From: Acinetobacter sp. Ver3
GTDB lineage: Bacteria > Pseudomonadota > Gammaproteobacteria > Pseudomonadales > Moraxellaceae
DNA length: 64,000 nt
Direction: 5' to 3'
Assembly: GCF_000632455.1 (NCBI RefSeq)
Contig: NZ_JFYL01000007.1
Span: 1-64,000 of the forward strand
Part shown: positions 36,153 to 44,408 of the stretch, piece after piece
How the letters are laid out: every line of letters starts with the position of its first letter
Numbering within the stretch: position 1 is the first letter of the stretch
Notes under the pieces: model-generated
What the model was told of the DNA's origin: nothing
The model's database searches: none
Seen by the model: only the letters and a program-made list of their open reading frames with translations
Program-made: the position numbers and the translations under genes

Positions 36153-37163
36153 TTATTCAGCATTGATTTTTAAGCTTTCTTGTTCAGCATGTCTTTGAAT
36201 GGCTTGTTGCATACCGATTAAGGCATTTTCAATATCTTTTAATGTTTTCGCGTTACCCCCACTCAGGGCTTGTCGCCATTTTCGTGCACCAGGAAGGTTT
36301 TGAAATAAGCCTAAAATATGACGTGTAATGACTGAAAGTGGTGCACCATCAGCTAAACGTTTTGCAATATATGGCATCATTTCCTGCATGATCTCAAAAC
36401 GATCAGGTGCTGACAAATTCCATAATTGTCCTAGTTCAGCCAGTAGATAAGGATTGTGATAAGCCTCGCGACCAATCATGACACCATCCACATGTTGTAA
36501 GTGTTGTTGAGTTTCAGCAAATGTTTTGATCCCACCGTTGATTTCGATCAATAGTTCTGGGCGATCTTGCTTTAAGCGATAGACATCTTCATAACGTAAA
36601 GGTGGAATGTCCCGATTTTCTTTCGGTGACAAACCTTGTAGTAAAGCAATGCGTGCATGCACGATAAAATTTTGACATCCCGTTTTTGCAACGGTATCGA
36701 CAAAATGCAGCATCTCCTCATAAGATTGCATATCATCGATGCCGATTCGGTGTTTTACCGTGACGGGGATATCAACTGCATTTTGCATTTCAGCAATACA
36801 TTCAGCAACCAGCTCAGGCTCAGCCATGAGGCAAGCACCAATTTTATTGTTTTGAACACGATCACTAGGGCAACCAACATTTAAATTGATTTCATCATAG
36901 CCCCAATCTTGAGCCATTTTAGAACAGGTTGCGAGGTCTTTAGGATTTGATCCACCAAGCTGTAACACAATAGGGTGTTCTTCTTTGCTGTAATCTAAAT
37001 GACGTGCTGCATCGCCAAATAAAATTGCGCCTGTGGTCACCATCTCGGTGTACATGATGATATTTGGATTGAATAGACGTGCAAAAAAGCGGTAATCACG
37101 GGTCGTCCAATCCATCATTGGGGCGACGGAAATTCGAGGCTGTAAGGATTGGATATCAGACAT
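36153..37163 (-). CDS. dusA: tRNA-dihydrouridine(20/20a) synthase
   Basis: A 336-residue FMN enzyme reducing U20 and U20a in the tRNA D-loop. The barrel start RISVAPMMDWTTRDYRFFAR is DusA-specific. The catalytic Cys lies in NLNVGCPSDRVQ, and phosphate-binding ELLIEINGGIKT and DGVMIGREAYHNP follow. The frame opens at 37211, but MSDIQSLQPRISV at 37163 is preceded by AGG at good spacing, so I start there. It is a single gene convergent with tcdA. Confidence 0.94.
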   Translation of the reverse strand: MSDIQSLQPRISVAPMMDWTTRDYRFFARLFNPNIIMYTEMVTTGAILFGDAARHLDYSKEEHPIVLQLGGSNPKDLATCSKMAQDWGYDEINLNVGCPSDRVQNNKIGACLMAEPELVAECIAEMQNAVDIPVTVKHRIGIDDMQSYEEMLHFVDTVAKTGCQNFIVHARIALLQGLSPKENRDIPPLRYEDVYRLKQDRPELLIEINGGIKTFAETQQHLQHVDGVMIGREAYHNPYLLAELGQLWNLSAPDRFEIMQEMMPYIAKRLADGAPLSVITRHILGLFQNLPGARKWRQALSGGNAKTLKDIENALIGMQQAIQRHAEQESLKINAE

Positions 37164-37355
37164 GGTGAAACCTAGATTGAATAAATCGTGAAAAGCTCGG
37201 CATCTTACCATAATTTAAAAAATGGTTCATTGAGGAGGGGCATGAAACACTTGATAATTCAGGTAATATTAGACAGATACGCCCAGAATTTAATAATGGA
37301 ACTAAAACACATTATTTATTTGATAAGAATGGGTAATATACTGGGAAATGGTGAT

Positions 37356-37622
37356 ATGAAAATATTTTTATCAGATGTACAACAAGTATTCAGCGGCTTA
37401 TTGACCCATAAAATCAGTCGAGAGGAAGCTGAAGAGTGGGCAAGAATAAGGATGAATGCGCTTGACCATAATGAATTGTTTTTTGATCTTCCTACTGAAG
37501 AGAAGCTTCTATGGAAAGCAATAATTTATTTGAGTGGTGTAGCTTTAAAAATATCACCTGAGGAATATATGGAAGATGATGATGGTATCAAAGAGATGTT
37601 TAATACTTATTGGTCAAAGTGA
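37356..37622 (+). CDS. Small orphan protein, possibly immunity-like
   Basis: About 88 residues from ATG 37356 (MKIFLSDVQQVFSG). The frame is open further upstream to 37188, overlapping the divergent dusA start, but the well-formed part begins here. It is acidic and helical, with KISREEAEEWARIRMNALD and WKAIIYLSGVALKISPEEYM. I do not recognise a named family. Small acidic proteins of this shape are common as immunity proteins beside polymorphic toxins, but no toxin is adjacent, so that is only a suggestion. It lies in an AT-rich patch near an insertion sequence. Confidence 0.6.
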   Translation: MKIFLSDVQQVFSGLLTHKISREEAEEWARIRMNALDHNELFFDLPTEEKLLWKAIIYLSGVALKISPEEYMEDDDGIKEMFNTYWSK

Positions 37623-37748
37623 TGTGGCGTCATGTATTAAACTGGACGGTATATTTAGCCAGACTTTGAGGAAGTTTAATACACTGCTTTATCTAATAGA
37701 TGAAGGATGTGTGGATATGGGCTATGAAGCCAAATGTGGGTTTTCAAA

Positions 37749-38114
37749 ATGATGAGTGGTTTTAAAAACCCAGGAGACTTTTTACTCATTTTGGCTTATT
37801 TTTTTATTTTTCAGGCTACATTGACTCTCTTTGGTTGGCAATTAAAAGAGAAAAGAGAAAAGATATTGAACTGGAATATTGTAATTGGCTCGCTTCCATT
37901 TGTACTCAGTATTGAATTGTTGTTTGATCACTATCAGAATTCATTTTTTGGGGAACTAACATTAATTCTCACTTATTTTTGTATATGTTTTGCTTTAAAT
38001 ACATTTTTTTGGATATTTAGTTTTTTATTTAAATTAATTCTACTTAAAATTAGATGGTATTTTTTTTCTTATATCAATGTTATAGGCGGTTGGATATTTT
38101 CAATATTAATTTAA
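37749..38114 (+). CDS. Small membrane protein of unknown function
   Basis: About 121 residues with four probable membrane helices: near LLILAYFFIFQATLTLF, NIVIGSLPFVLSIELLF, LILTYFCICFALNTFFWIF, and the C-terminal INVIGGWIFSILI. The start is unclear: ATG at 37734, 37749 and 37752 are all in frame; GTGGG before 37749 favours that one. It is very AT-rich. No family is recognised. It lies between the small orphan gene and the insertion sequence, so it is probably accessory DNA. Confidence 0.5.
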   Translation: MMSGFKNPGDFLLILAYFFIFQATLTLFGWQLKEKREKILNWNIVIGSLPFVLSIELLFDHYQNSFFGELTLILTYFCICFALNTFFWIFSFLFKLILLKIRWYFFSYINVIGGWIFSILI

Positions 38115-38287
38115 ATATTATCAGAAGCTTTGGCTTTTTTTATATAAATCTTTTTATATGAATAAATCTTTATTATAGGAAATATAATTTTTTATTTTAA
38201 TTGATTTGAATCAGGCGGTTATGAATTATTGTTTGCAACAAAGCCTCTTGGTTATTATATTTTTTTGCTTGGTATAAATATTAGGGT

Positions 38288-38301
38288 TCTTTCATAAATC
38301 A
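38288..38301 (+). repeat. Left terminal inverted repeat of the insertion sequence
   Basis: TCTTTCATAAATCA. It contains the stop codon of the second transposase frame (38299-38301, minus strand). Confidence 0.85.
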
Positions 38302-38769
38302 TTTTTTACTCAGTTCTAAATTATAAACCCCTGCGATTAAACTGAATCTTAATCCCAATCTTTTGCCACGGTTGCGATATCGCTCAGCAAGGATTTTGAA
38401 GGTCTTCAAAGTCCCAAATACATGCTCAATCCCAATTCTTCTTTTATTGATTTCTTGATTGTAAACTTTTAGCTCAGGATCTAGTTTACAGCGCTTTTTT
38501 GCTTTTAATGGCAATAGACTATTTGGATACACCGTATAAATCCCTTGATAACCTTTCTCTGCAAGAATAAAAGCACCTTTAGGAATCTGATTCAAGTTGC
38601 GTTTGAAAAGCTCGAAATCATGTACAGCACCACAACTCGTGCATAAACTCAGAACTTGCTGTGTTCTATAATGGATAATGGCTTGTACTTTGAAAGTATG
38701 AGCTTTCTTCTTACCACTATAGCTTTTCTTCTGTTTTTTTAGGTCTTTGTATTGGGGTTTCTGTGGCAT
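38299..38769 (-). CDS. IS5-family transposase, C-terminal frame (orfB)
   Basis: A 156-residue open frame holding the second part of a DDE transposase. The segment KKQKKSYSGKKKAHTFKVQAII continues naturally from the first frame, then a second acidic site (ILAEKGYQGI, where D/E-x-G-Y-x-G is the IS5 signature) and the third in RIGIEHVFGTLKTFKIL (the catalytic Glu with Y/F and R/K context). The frame's own ATG is internal and probably unused. It is expressed as a fusion with the upstream frame after a shift at the A7 run around 38736-38742. Confidence 0.85.
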   Translation of the reverse strand: MPQKPQYKDLKKQKKSYSGKKKAHTFKVQAIIHYRTQQVLSLCTSCGAVHDFELFKRNLNQIPKGAFILAEKGYQGIYTVYPNSLLPLKAKKRCKLDPELKVYNQEINKRRIGIEHVFGTLKTFKILAERYRNRGKRLGLRFSLIAGVYNLELSKK

Positions 38770-39118
38770 CTACGATCACCACATTCCAGTCGATACCTTC
38801 GCCTTCAGGCAAACTCTTGGGTAAATTAAATAGATTGGACTTGATCAGGCAATCCTCTACGTGGCGGACGATTCTTGAAGCAGTAGGCTCTGACACACCA
38901 TAACTGGTTGCGACATGAAACAATGTTCGATATTCACGCCAATAACTTAAGCACAGCAGGATTTGATCTTCTACACTTAACTTAGATGGTCTACCTTTAG
39001 CAGGTACAAGCATTTTTAGCTGTTCCGCCATTAAATCAAAGGTTGACCATGAGATGCCTGTATATCGCTTAAACTGTGTTTCAGAAAGCTTCTTTGAGTC
39101 GATGTATTTCATTCGCAA
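38717..39118 (-). CDS. IS5-family transposase, N-terminal frame (orfA)
   Basis: A 133-residue frame with a DNA-binding head (FKRYTGISWSTFDLMAEQL, then GRPSKLSVEDQILLCLSYWREYRT and the helix-turn-helix-like YGVSEPTASRIVRHVE) and the first catalytic Asp in VVIVDATETPIQRPKK. It runs into AAAAAAA and ends soon after. The second frame is offset by +1 relative to this one, so a +1 slip, or loss of one A by polymerase slippage, would give RPKKQKKSYSG in one chain. Alternatively the copy is inactivated by a one-base indel. Confidence 0.85.
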   Translation of the reverse strand: MRMKYIDSKKLSETQFKRYTGISWSTFDLMAEQLKMLVPAKGRPSKLSVEDQILLCLSYWREYRTLFHVATSYGVSEPTASRIVRHVEDCLIKSNLFNLPKSLPEGEGIDWNVVIVDATETPIQRPKKTEEKL

Positions 39119-39178
39119 ATTATGTATGAATATTTAAAATTATTCGGTACAAATAATCAGCAAAGGATTGATCTTTTT

Positions 39179-39192
39179 TGATTTATGAAAGA
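39179..39192 (-). repeat. Right terminal inverted repeat of the insertion sequence
   Basis: TGATTTATGAAAGA, the exact complement of the left core repeat. Confidence 0.85.
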
Positions 39193-39261
39193 GATATAAT
39201 TTAAATTTTTCAATCATTGGTTTAAAAAGTGTTCAAGTGAAGTCATATTTTATTGATGATT

Positions 39262-39741
39262 TTATTTTAGAATTCTATTAGCTAATCCTTCAAGAATAAA
39301 CTTAGCTGCTTGAGTTTGACTCTGGATAAAACCATTATATTTTGGCAAATCATCAGCTACATCTTGCACACGACGATGGTAAAAAATATGCATATTTTCA
39401 GGGGGAACTTGCGAGAAGTCTTTTAAGTTCCATTTAGGAATAAATACCAACTGATCTAATATTCCAAATTCAATAGAAGGGGACTGACATTGTTTGCATA
39501 TCCCACGACGGATATTGGGTGGTGACTTCAAACGTTTAAAAGTAGTCTGTTTAATATTTAAATCATAAACATCTTGTTTCAAGAATACTAAAACATCTGA
39601 AAATGCCTTACCTGTATATTCTTGGCAAACTTGGCAGTGACAAATAAAATGTGCGATGGGTGCATGAGAAAAGCGAAAAGTATTTGCGCCACAAGAACAA
39701 CTTGCTTCAACATTGAAAGGCATGTGATTTAAATTTGACAT
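39262..39741 (-). CDS. GFA/CENP-V-family zinc protein
   Basis: A 159-residue protein with the cysteine pattern of the GFA family: C15-x-C17 (SCSCGAN), C34-H-C36-x-x-C39 (ICHCQVCQEYTGKAF) and C82-x-x-C85 (ICKQCQSPS). The named member was reported as a glutathione-dependent formaldehyde-activating enzyme, but most members are uncharacterised, and that activity should not be assumed. It is cytoplasmic. It lies just right of the insertion sequence and upstream of nothing obvious in an operon; the adjacent alcohol dehydrogenase is 150 bases away on the same strand. Confidence 0.85.
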   Translation of the reverse strand: MSNLNHMPFNVEASCSCGANTFRFSHAPIAHFICHCQVCQEYTGKAFSDVLVFLKQDVYDLNIKQTTFKRLKSPPNIRRGICKQCQSPSIEFGILDQLVFIPKWNLKDFSQVPPENMHIFYHRRVQDVADDLPKYNGFIQSQTQAAKFILEGLANRILK

Positions 39742-39894
39742 AAAACTTCCTTGTTTAAGATCTATTCATAGATGAAATTAAAATTTTAAAGTTCGATTGA
39801 GTATCACGCAGGATAAATAAGGACTCTGATCAAGTTTGAGCCCCATAGTAAAAAAATCGCTGAGCACTTATGTCGTATAGAACCTAAAGATTAT

Positions 39895-41064
39895 CTAAAG
39901 TGCACTGATATCAGATCCGGTCTTTTTGGGGTCGACCAAAATTTTAGCGTGTTGTTCAGGATCACCTAAGGCCTGAAAAGCATCTTTGACTCCTGCAAGA
40001 CCTACAACGCCCGTTATCAGAGGAGAACAATCAATTTGACCTTCAGCGATCATATGGAGCGCATCTCTGAACTCAAGTGGCGTATAACCAATCACAAACT
40101 GGATTTCGATTTCTTTGTTTAAAGCCAAAGCGGGTTCGATGCTGTCGGATTGCATACATACACCCACACCGATAATTTTAGAAAATAATGGCGCACCGTT
40201 AATAATCTGTTGAAGGATGCCTGGCATCCCGACACATTCAAAAATCACAGGACGTTTGGGTAAAGCACCTAATTTGTCAGCCACACGCCACGCATGCCAC
40301 CATGGAATATGCATAGACTGAATCTTTTCAAAAATACCGATTCCATAGTTAATCGCTTCAGAAGCATCACCCAATAAACCGTATTCTTTCCAACTCTCAA
40401 AAGGCGATGATTGTTTAGGATCAATGACGACATCTGCGCCACAAAGTTGAGCTAGCCTACGGCGATTTGGTGAAAAGTCACTGGCAATAATTTTTTTCAC
40501 ACCAATCGCTTTGAGCATTAAAATGACACCTAAGCCTACTGGACCACAACCAATAACAATTGCGGGTTCTGATTTCTTTATTCTGCTCCGACGTACTGCA
40601 TGTAAAGCAACTGCCATTGGCTCGGTCATTGCCGCAAGATCGGGATGTAATCCATTTGGCACCGCAAACATGAGTTGAGATTGCACTAAGATTTGTTCGG
40701 CATAACCACCAGAAGCTTGAGGGGAAAGCCCCGTTGCTTGATAACCCCACTGATCAACTTTCAATAGTGGCATTGCACAAACTAAGGTATTTGTTTTAAA
40801 TTTTTTTCTGGTTTTAGGACCATAATCTAGAACACGACCGCAAAATTCATGCCCCATGACAAAACGGTCTGTTGACTTTGCAACACCTTTTAGACCCACT
40901 TTAGCCGTAAGTTCATGCATGTGGTCACAACTATGCTGCATATGTAAGTCACTGCCACAAATACCACATCGCACAACCTCTAACAAAGTTTGTCCTTGTG
41001 ATGGTGTTAGATGGCTGACATCTTCAAGTGTTAATTCATTTTGATGACATACAACTGCTTTCAT
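39895..41064 (-). CDS. Zinc-dependent alcohol dehydrogenase-like protein (MDR family)
   Basis: A 389-residue medium-chain dehydrogenase. The catalytic zinc site has C36 (CGICGSD), H72 and E73 (MGHEF). The Rossmann motif is VIGCGPVGLGVILML, followed by ASDFSPNRR. The usual four-cysteine structural zinc loop is absent: the region after TLVCAMPLLK has no CxxCxxC cluster. A His/Cys-rich insertion (LHMQHSCDHMHEL) follows the first motif. The substrate is unknown; threonine or 2,3-butanediol dehydrogenase-like enzymes are relatives. It appears to stand alone. Confidence 0.85.
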   Translation of the reverse strand: MKAVVCHQNELTLEDVSHLTPSQGQTLLEVVRCGICGSDLHMQHSCDHMHELTAKVGLKGVAKSTDRFVMGHEFCGRVLDYGPKTRKKFKTNTLVCAMPLLKVDQWGYQATGLSPQASGGYAEQILVQSQLMFAVPNGLHPDLAAMTEPMAVALHAVRRSRIKKSEPAIVIGCGPVGLGVILMLKAIGVKKIIASDFSPNRRRLAQLCGADVVIDPKQSSPFESWKEYGLLGDASEAINYGIGIFEKIQSMHIPWWHAWRVADKLGALPKRPVIFECVGMPGILQQIINGAPLFSKIIGVGVCMQSDSIEPALALNKEIEIQFVIGYTPLEFRDALHMIAEGQIDCSPLITGVVGLAGVKDAFQALGDPEQHAKILVDPKKTGSDISAL

Positions 41065-41175
41065 TCTTGTCCACGAATATTCTTATAATGATAGTGAACA
41101 GTGTGTGTGATTACGCACAAGAGATACACAGCTTTAGAGGACTGAATGATGACTGCAGAGGCTAAATTATTGAAA

Positions 41176-41197
41176 AAGCCTCCATTTATAGAGGCTT
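41176..41197 (-). terminator. Terminator after the RidA/MFS operon
   Basis: AAGCCTC (41176-41182) pairs with GAGGCTT (41191-41197), 8-base loop; on the minus strand it runs into TTTTTCAAT. It lies 20 bases past the MFS stop. Confidence 0.8.
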
Positions 41198-41216
41198 AAC
41201 ATGCATATTTTATGAG

Positions 41217-42419
41217 TTAGCTGAGTTGGGTTCGATGATAACGTTGATCCACTAGCGTGAATAGTGCAGTACAACTGACCAGGATTAATCCTACGATACA
41301 CGCCATTGCCCATCCACCATGATCCCAAGCATAAATTCCTAGCGCGGAACCACTTGCGCCACCAATAAAATAGCTGGTCATATAAAGTGAATTTACTCGA
41401 GATTTAGCATCCGGTCTTAAATTAAAAATCACATTCTGGTTGCTACTATGCACCAATGCTAGACCGAGATTCATCAGTCCAAAGCCGATGATATAGCAAC
41501 TTAAATAGAATGCACCTAAATAAAGGAATATCCATGCGCTACCTAGGATTAAAATGCCAAACCAAGTGATTTGTTTGACGTAACCACGATCGGCGATCTT
41601 ACCAATTTTCTTGGTGGACAAGGCGCCAAATACGCCAACCAGAGTGACTAAACCCACCATAACATCTTCAAGAGAAAAAGAGGATTTAAGTAAAATAGAA
41701 ATGGTGGAGAAGAGGATGCTCATCGTTGCAAATGCAAAGGCACCAATGATAGAGCGATAGATTAAACGAGGCTCTTCTTTAAGTAGCAGCCCCATGGATT
41801 TAAACACAGCAAAATAACTAATTTTAGAGCTAGGAATATAAGGCAGACGAATATTAAGTACCACAGCGACCATTAACATCAAAATTCCACTGACAATATA
41901 AATGAGCTGCCAATTAAATAAGTTGGATAACAAGCCAGCTAAACTGGTCGAAATCAAAATACCCACCAATAATCCGCTCATCAGTAACCCGACAACTTCG
42001 CCTGTTCGTTCTGGTCGAACCGCCATCGTGGCAAACGGAATCAAAATTTGTGCTGCAACTGAGAAAAGCCCAGTGATAATTGTGCCAGCCCATAACATAT
42101 AAAGGTTGAGTGAAAAAGCACAAATAAATAATCCCACTGCTGCAAAGAACATTAAAAATGGGATTAATTTCGTTTTATTGAGAATATCACCAAGTGGTAC
42201 GATAAAAAGTAGTCCGACAGCATAAGAGACTTGAGCCAAAGTAACAGTTAATGCCACATCTGTTGCAGGGGCATTAAAGTAAAGTTGAACAGAGTGAATT
42301 AAGGGCTGCGAATAATAATTAGCGCCTGCACAAATACCACAAGCAATGGCCATCAACCAAAGTAAAGCAGTGTCATTCGTGATGTCTTTTTTATTTAAAT
42401 CGTCAAGATCGTTATACAT
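41217..42419 (-). CDS. MFS efflux transporter, SoxR-controlled operon
   Basis: A 400-residue major facilitator with about 12 membrane helices. The loop 2-3 motif region reads VPLGDILNKTKLIPFL, a D-x-x-x-K/R-type motif A. An N-terminal tail (MYNDLDDLNKKDITND) precedes helix 1. The first possible start is at 42470, but ATG 42419 overlaps the RidA stop by 8 bases and avoids an extended tail, so I prefer it. The operon position behind a SoxR-type promoter suggests export of redox-cycling compounds, as with SoxR-regulated MFS pumps in Pseudomonas. The substrate is not known. Confidence 0.85.
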   Translation of the reverse strand: MYNDLDDLNKKDITNDTALLWLMAIACGICAGANYYSQPLIHSVQLYFNAPATDVALTVTLAQVSYAVGLLFIVPLGDILNKTKLIPFLMFFAAVGLFICAFSLNLYMLWAGTIITGLFSVAAQILIPFATMAVRPERTGEVVGLLMSGLLVGILISTSLAGLLSNLFNWQLIYIVSGILMLMVAVVLNIRLPYIPSSKISYFAVFKSMGLLLKEEPRLIYRSIIGAFAFATMSILFSTISILLKSSFSLEDVMVGLVTLVGVFGALSTKKIGKIADRGYVKQITWFGILILGSAWIFLYLGAFYLSCYIIGFGLMNLGLALVHSSNQNVIFNLRPDAKSRVNSLYMTSYFIGGASGSALGIYAWDHGGWAMACIVGLILVSCTALFTLVDQRYHRTQLS

Positions 42420-42864
42420 GAATAAATGGCTCAGTGGATGAGGAGCAGTAAGCTGTGGCTTCGATTTCAATTTGCATGGCGTCTAATGCCAAGCGAGACA
42501 CAGGGATTAGTGTGCATGCTGGGAAATTTTGATCTTTCCATATTGTATTCATTTTCAGATTTAACAGGTGATGTTTTTGTTGGTCAAAATTGACAATCAA
42601 AACGCTTAGAACAGCAATATTATAAAAGTCGATATGTGCATAGCTGAGAGCAATTTTGAGATTTTCGAAGACTTGGTTGAGTTGTTCTGAATAATCAGTG
42701 GAATAATGTCCTTCGGCATTTTCACCACCTTGACCTGATATATGAACGACTGTGTTGAAGTGTTTGACCTCACAGATGTGGCTATATCCAAGTTGCCTTG
42801 GAGAATAAAGCTGAGGCGGATTTTTAGTGGTTAAACTAAACGTTGGCTTATTTGGTTTTGTCAT
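42412..42864 (-). CDS. RidA/YjgF-family protein
   Basis: A 150-residue protein of the RidA superfamily. FNTVVHISGQGG near residue 40 is the first signature, and SRLALDAMQIEIEATAY near the C-terminus carries the Arg and Glu that in RidA bind the imine substrate and catalytic water. RidA enzymes hydrolyse reactive enamines and imines. This one is longer at both ends than canonical RidA (about 130) and is paired with an MFS gene under SoxR control, so it may belong to one of the less studied Rid groups. Start at 42864 is preceded by GAAGATAGA. Confidence 0.86.
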   Translation of the reverse strand: MTKPNKPTFSLTTKNPPQLYSPRQLGYSHICEVKHFNTVVHISGQGGENAEGHYSTDYSEQLNQVFENLKIALSYAHIDFYNIAVLSVLIVNFDQQKHHLLNLKMNTIWKDQNFPACTLIPVSRLALDAMQIEIEATAYCSSSTEPFIHV

Positions 42865-42895
42865 TCTATCTTCTCTGCATTAAGCTTAGAAAAGA

Positions 42896-42926
42896 ATTAT
42901 GAAAGCTCAACTTAACTTGAGGTCAA
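42896..42926 (-). promoter_or_regulatory. SoxR-type promoter with operator in a 19-bp spacer
   Basis: On the minus strand TTGACC (42921-42926) and CATAAT (42896-42901) are separated by 19 bases, the overlong spacer typical of MerR-family activation. The spacer overlaps GCTCAACTTAACTTGAGG (42905-42922), which matches the E. coli SoxR operator at 16 of 18 positions by my alignment. Confidence 0.88.
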
Positions 42927-42930
42927 GAGC

Positions 42931-43431
42931 ATGGAAGAACAAAAATTACAACAGTGGCTCAGTATAGGCGCGTTAGCTGCTCGAAGTGGTGTATCGGTCG
43001 CAGCACTCAGATTTTATGAAGACAAAGCACTTATTTGGAGTGTGCGGACGGAAGGAAATCAACGGCGATATCCACGATATATGCTGAGAAGGATTGCCAT
43101 CATCAAAGTGGCACAGCAGGTTGGGATTTCACTCTCTGAAGTGAAGCAAGCATTTAACATACTCCCTAAGAATAAAACCGCGACTAAATCAGATTGGACC
43201 GCATTATCAAGTGCGTGGCAGAAAATTTTAGATCAAAAAATTTTAAATATGCTTCAACTTCGTCAACAACTGGATTGGTGCATTGGTTGTGGGTGCTTAT
43301 CTTTAACTGAATGCCCACTAAGAAATGAAAATGATCAAATGGGGTCTACATCGTCGGGTTCCCACTTTGTTCCACTCGACATTAAATTTGACGATGATCA
43401 AGGGAAAATAGAAATTCACTATGAAGACTAA
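42931..43431 (+). CDS. soxR: SoxR, redox-sensing MerR-family activator
   Basis: A 166-residue regulator with an N-terminal winged helix (SIGALAARSGVSVAALRFYE ... RRYPRYMLRRIAIIKVAQQVG), a dimerisation helix, and the iron-sulfur motif C117-x2-C120-x-C122-x5-C128 (CIGCGCLSLTEC). The [2Fe-2S] cluster is oxidised by redox-cycling drugs or superoxide. Its start lies 8 bases after GAGG, which is part of the operator itself, so binding may also influence its own synthesis. It is divergent from the RidA/MFS operon, which is its evident target. No soxS is present. Confidence 0.95.
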   Translation: MEEQKLQQWLSIGALAARSGVSVAALRFYEDKALIWSVRTEGNQRRYPRYMLRRIAIIKVAQQVGISLSEVKQAFNILPKNKTATKSDWTALSSAWQKILDQKILNMLQLRQQLDWCIGCGCLSLTECPLRNENDQMGSTSSGSHFVPLDIKFDDDQGKIEIHYED

Positions 43432-43484
43432 GTTTCATCGTGAAGCATTATTTTGAAATTTGAACTGTGAGGTTAATGTTGTCT

Positions 43485-44408
43485 TTATTTCAGTTTAGTT
43501 TTGGAAAGCGTAATCATCATCACACCCAATATATTCAGCGCACAACCAAACCATTGAATCATATTCATTGATTCCCCTAAAAAGATAGTCGCCAATATAA
43601 TGGTCAGAATTGGTCCGAGTGAACCAATCATGGCTGTTTGAGAAGCACCTAAACGAGCAATACTTTGTGCAATGAGAATAGTTGGGATCACTGTTACCCC
43701 AATGCCTAATGCAACACCATATCCGATTACTTCCATGGGTTGTTGAAGGATATTGGATACAGGGCTTGGCTGAGCAATAAAATAGTGAAGAATCGTCCCT
43801 AAGCAGGCGATAGACATCGCTAAGCCCGTAAAATTCCACGATCCAAATTTTTGAATTAATTTTGGAGTCATCAATAGATAGCTCGCAAAGCAAATCGCGC
43901 TTGCGAAAACTAAACTCACACCTAGCCAAAAATTACTTTCATGAGGCACATTGCTTTGTTCTTGGAGCATCACCATAAGCGTGCCGCCATAACTTAGTCC
44001 AATTGCAAAAATAGTCTTCAGTGAAAGAGGATGTTTGAAAATTACACTTGATGCAATTACTGTCATGGTGGGATATAGAAATAGGATAATACGCTCCAAA
44101 GAGGCACTGATGTACATCAGACTCATAAAATCGAGCCAACTTGAAAAATAATATCCAATCAAACCAGCAACGAGGAGTAGGGCCCAATCCTGCGCTGAAA
44201 ATCCACGATTACGGTTTCGGTTCAACCAACAAATAAAAAGAAAAACGGGTAAGGCACTGAGCATCCTTAAGGCAACCAGCAATGTTGCATCAACATCTTC
44301 AGAAACTGCATAAGCTTGTTTGATTAAGATCGCTTTACTACTAAACAAGAATGCTGCCAACAGCGCACATAAACTCCCTAACTGAGTGGGAGTCAGCTTA
44401 AGTACCAT
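43485..44408 (-). CDS. EamA/DMT-family transporter
   Basis: A 307-residue membrane protein with about ten helices in two EamA repeats; the second begins near LGVSLVFASAICFASYLLMTP. GSLGPILTIILATIFLGE near the C-terminus is a typical DMT motif. Members export amino acids, nucleosides or other small metabolites; no substrate is readable. It is convergent with soxR (53 bases between stops). Large antisense frames inside it are shadows. Confidence 0.88.
   Translation of the reverse strand: MVLKLTPTQLGSLCALLAAFLFSSKAILIKQAYAVSEDVDATLLVALRMLSALPVFLFICWLNRNRNRGFSAQDWALLLVAGLIGYYFSSWLDFMSLMYISASLERIILFLYPTMTVIASSVIFKHPLSLKTIFAIGLSYGGTLMVMLQEQSNVPHESNFWLGVSLVFASAICFASYLLMTPKLIQKFGSWNFTGLAMSIACLGTILHYFIAQPSPVSNILQQPMEVIGYGVALGIGVTVIPTILIAQSIARLGASQTAMIGSLGPILTIILATIFLGESMNMIQWFGCALNILGVMMITLSKTKLK

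Larger units (their letters stand above)
38284..39195 (-). mobile_element. IS5-family insertion sequence (IS427-type layout)
   Basis: About 0.9 kb bounded by a perfect 14-base inverted repeat core, TCTTTCATAAATCA at 38288-38301 and its complement at 39179-39192. The outermost few bases do not match, and I cannot define a target duplication, so exact ends are approximate. Two overlapping reading frames on the minus strand encode one DDE transposase through a frameshift at an A7 tract, the layout of IS427-type elements. The right repeat lies 60 bases upstream of the transposase start, and the left repeat overlaps its stop. Confidence 0.88.

Noticed and set aside
37188..37355. Extended N-terminus for the small orphan protein
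   Set aside because: It would overlap the divergent dusA start; the extension has irregular composition and a better start exists at 37356.
38118..38141. AAGC ... GCTT plus T7 after the small membrane protein gene as a terminator
   Set aside because: Only a four-bp stem; too weak to list.
43495..43929. 144-codon frame on the same strand as the DMT transporter
   Set aside because: An out-of-frame shadow of the transporter; its Cys/Ser/Tyr-rich product has no domain character.
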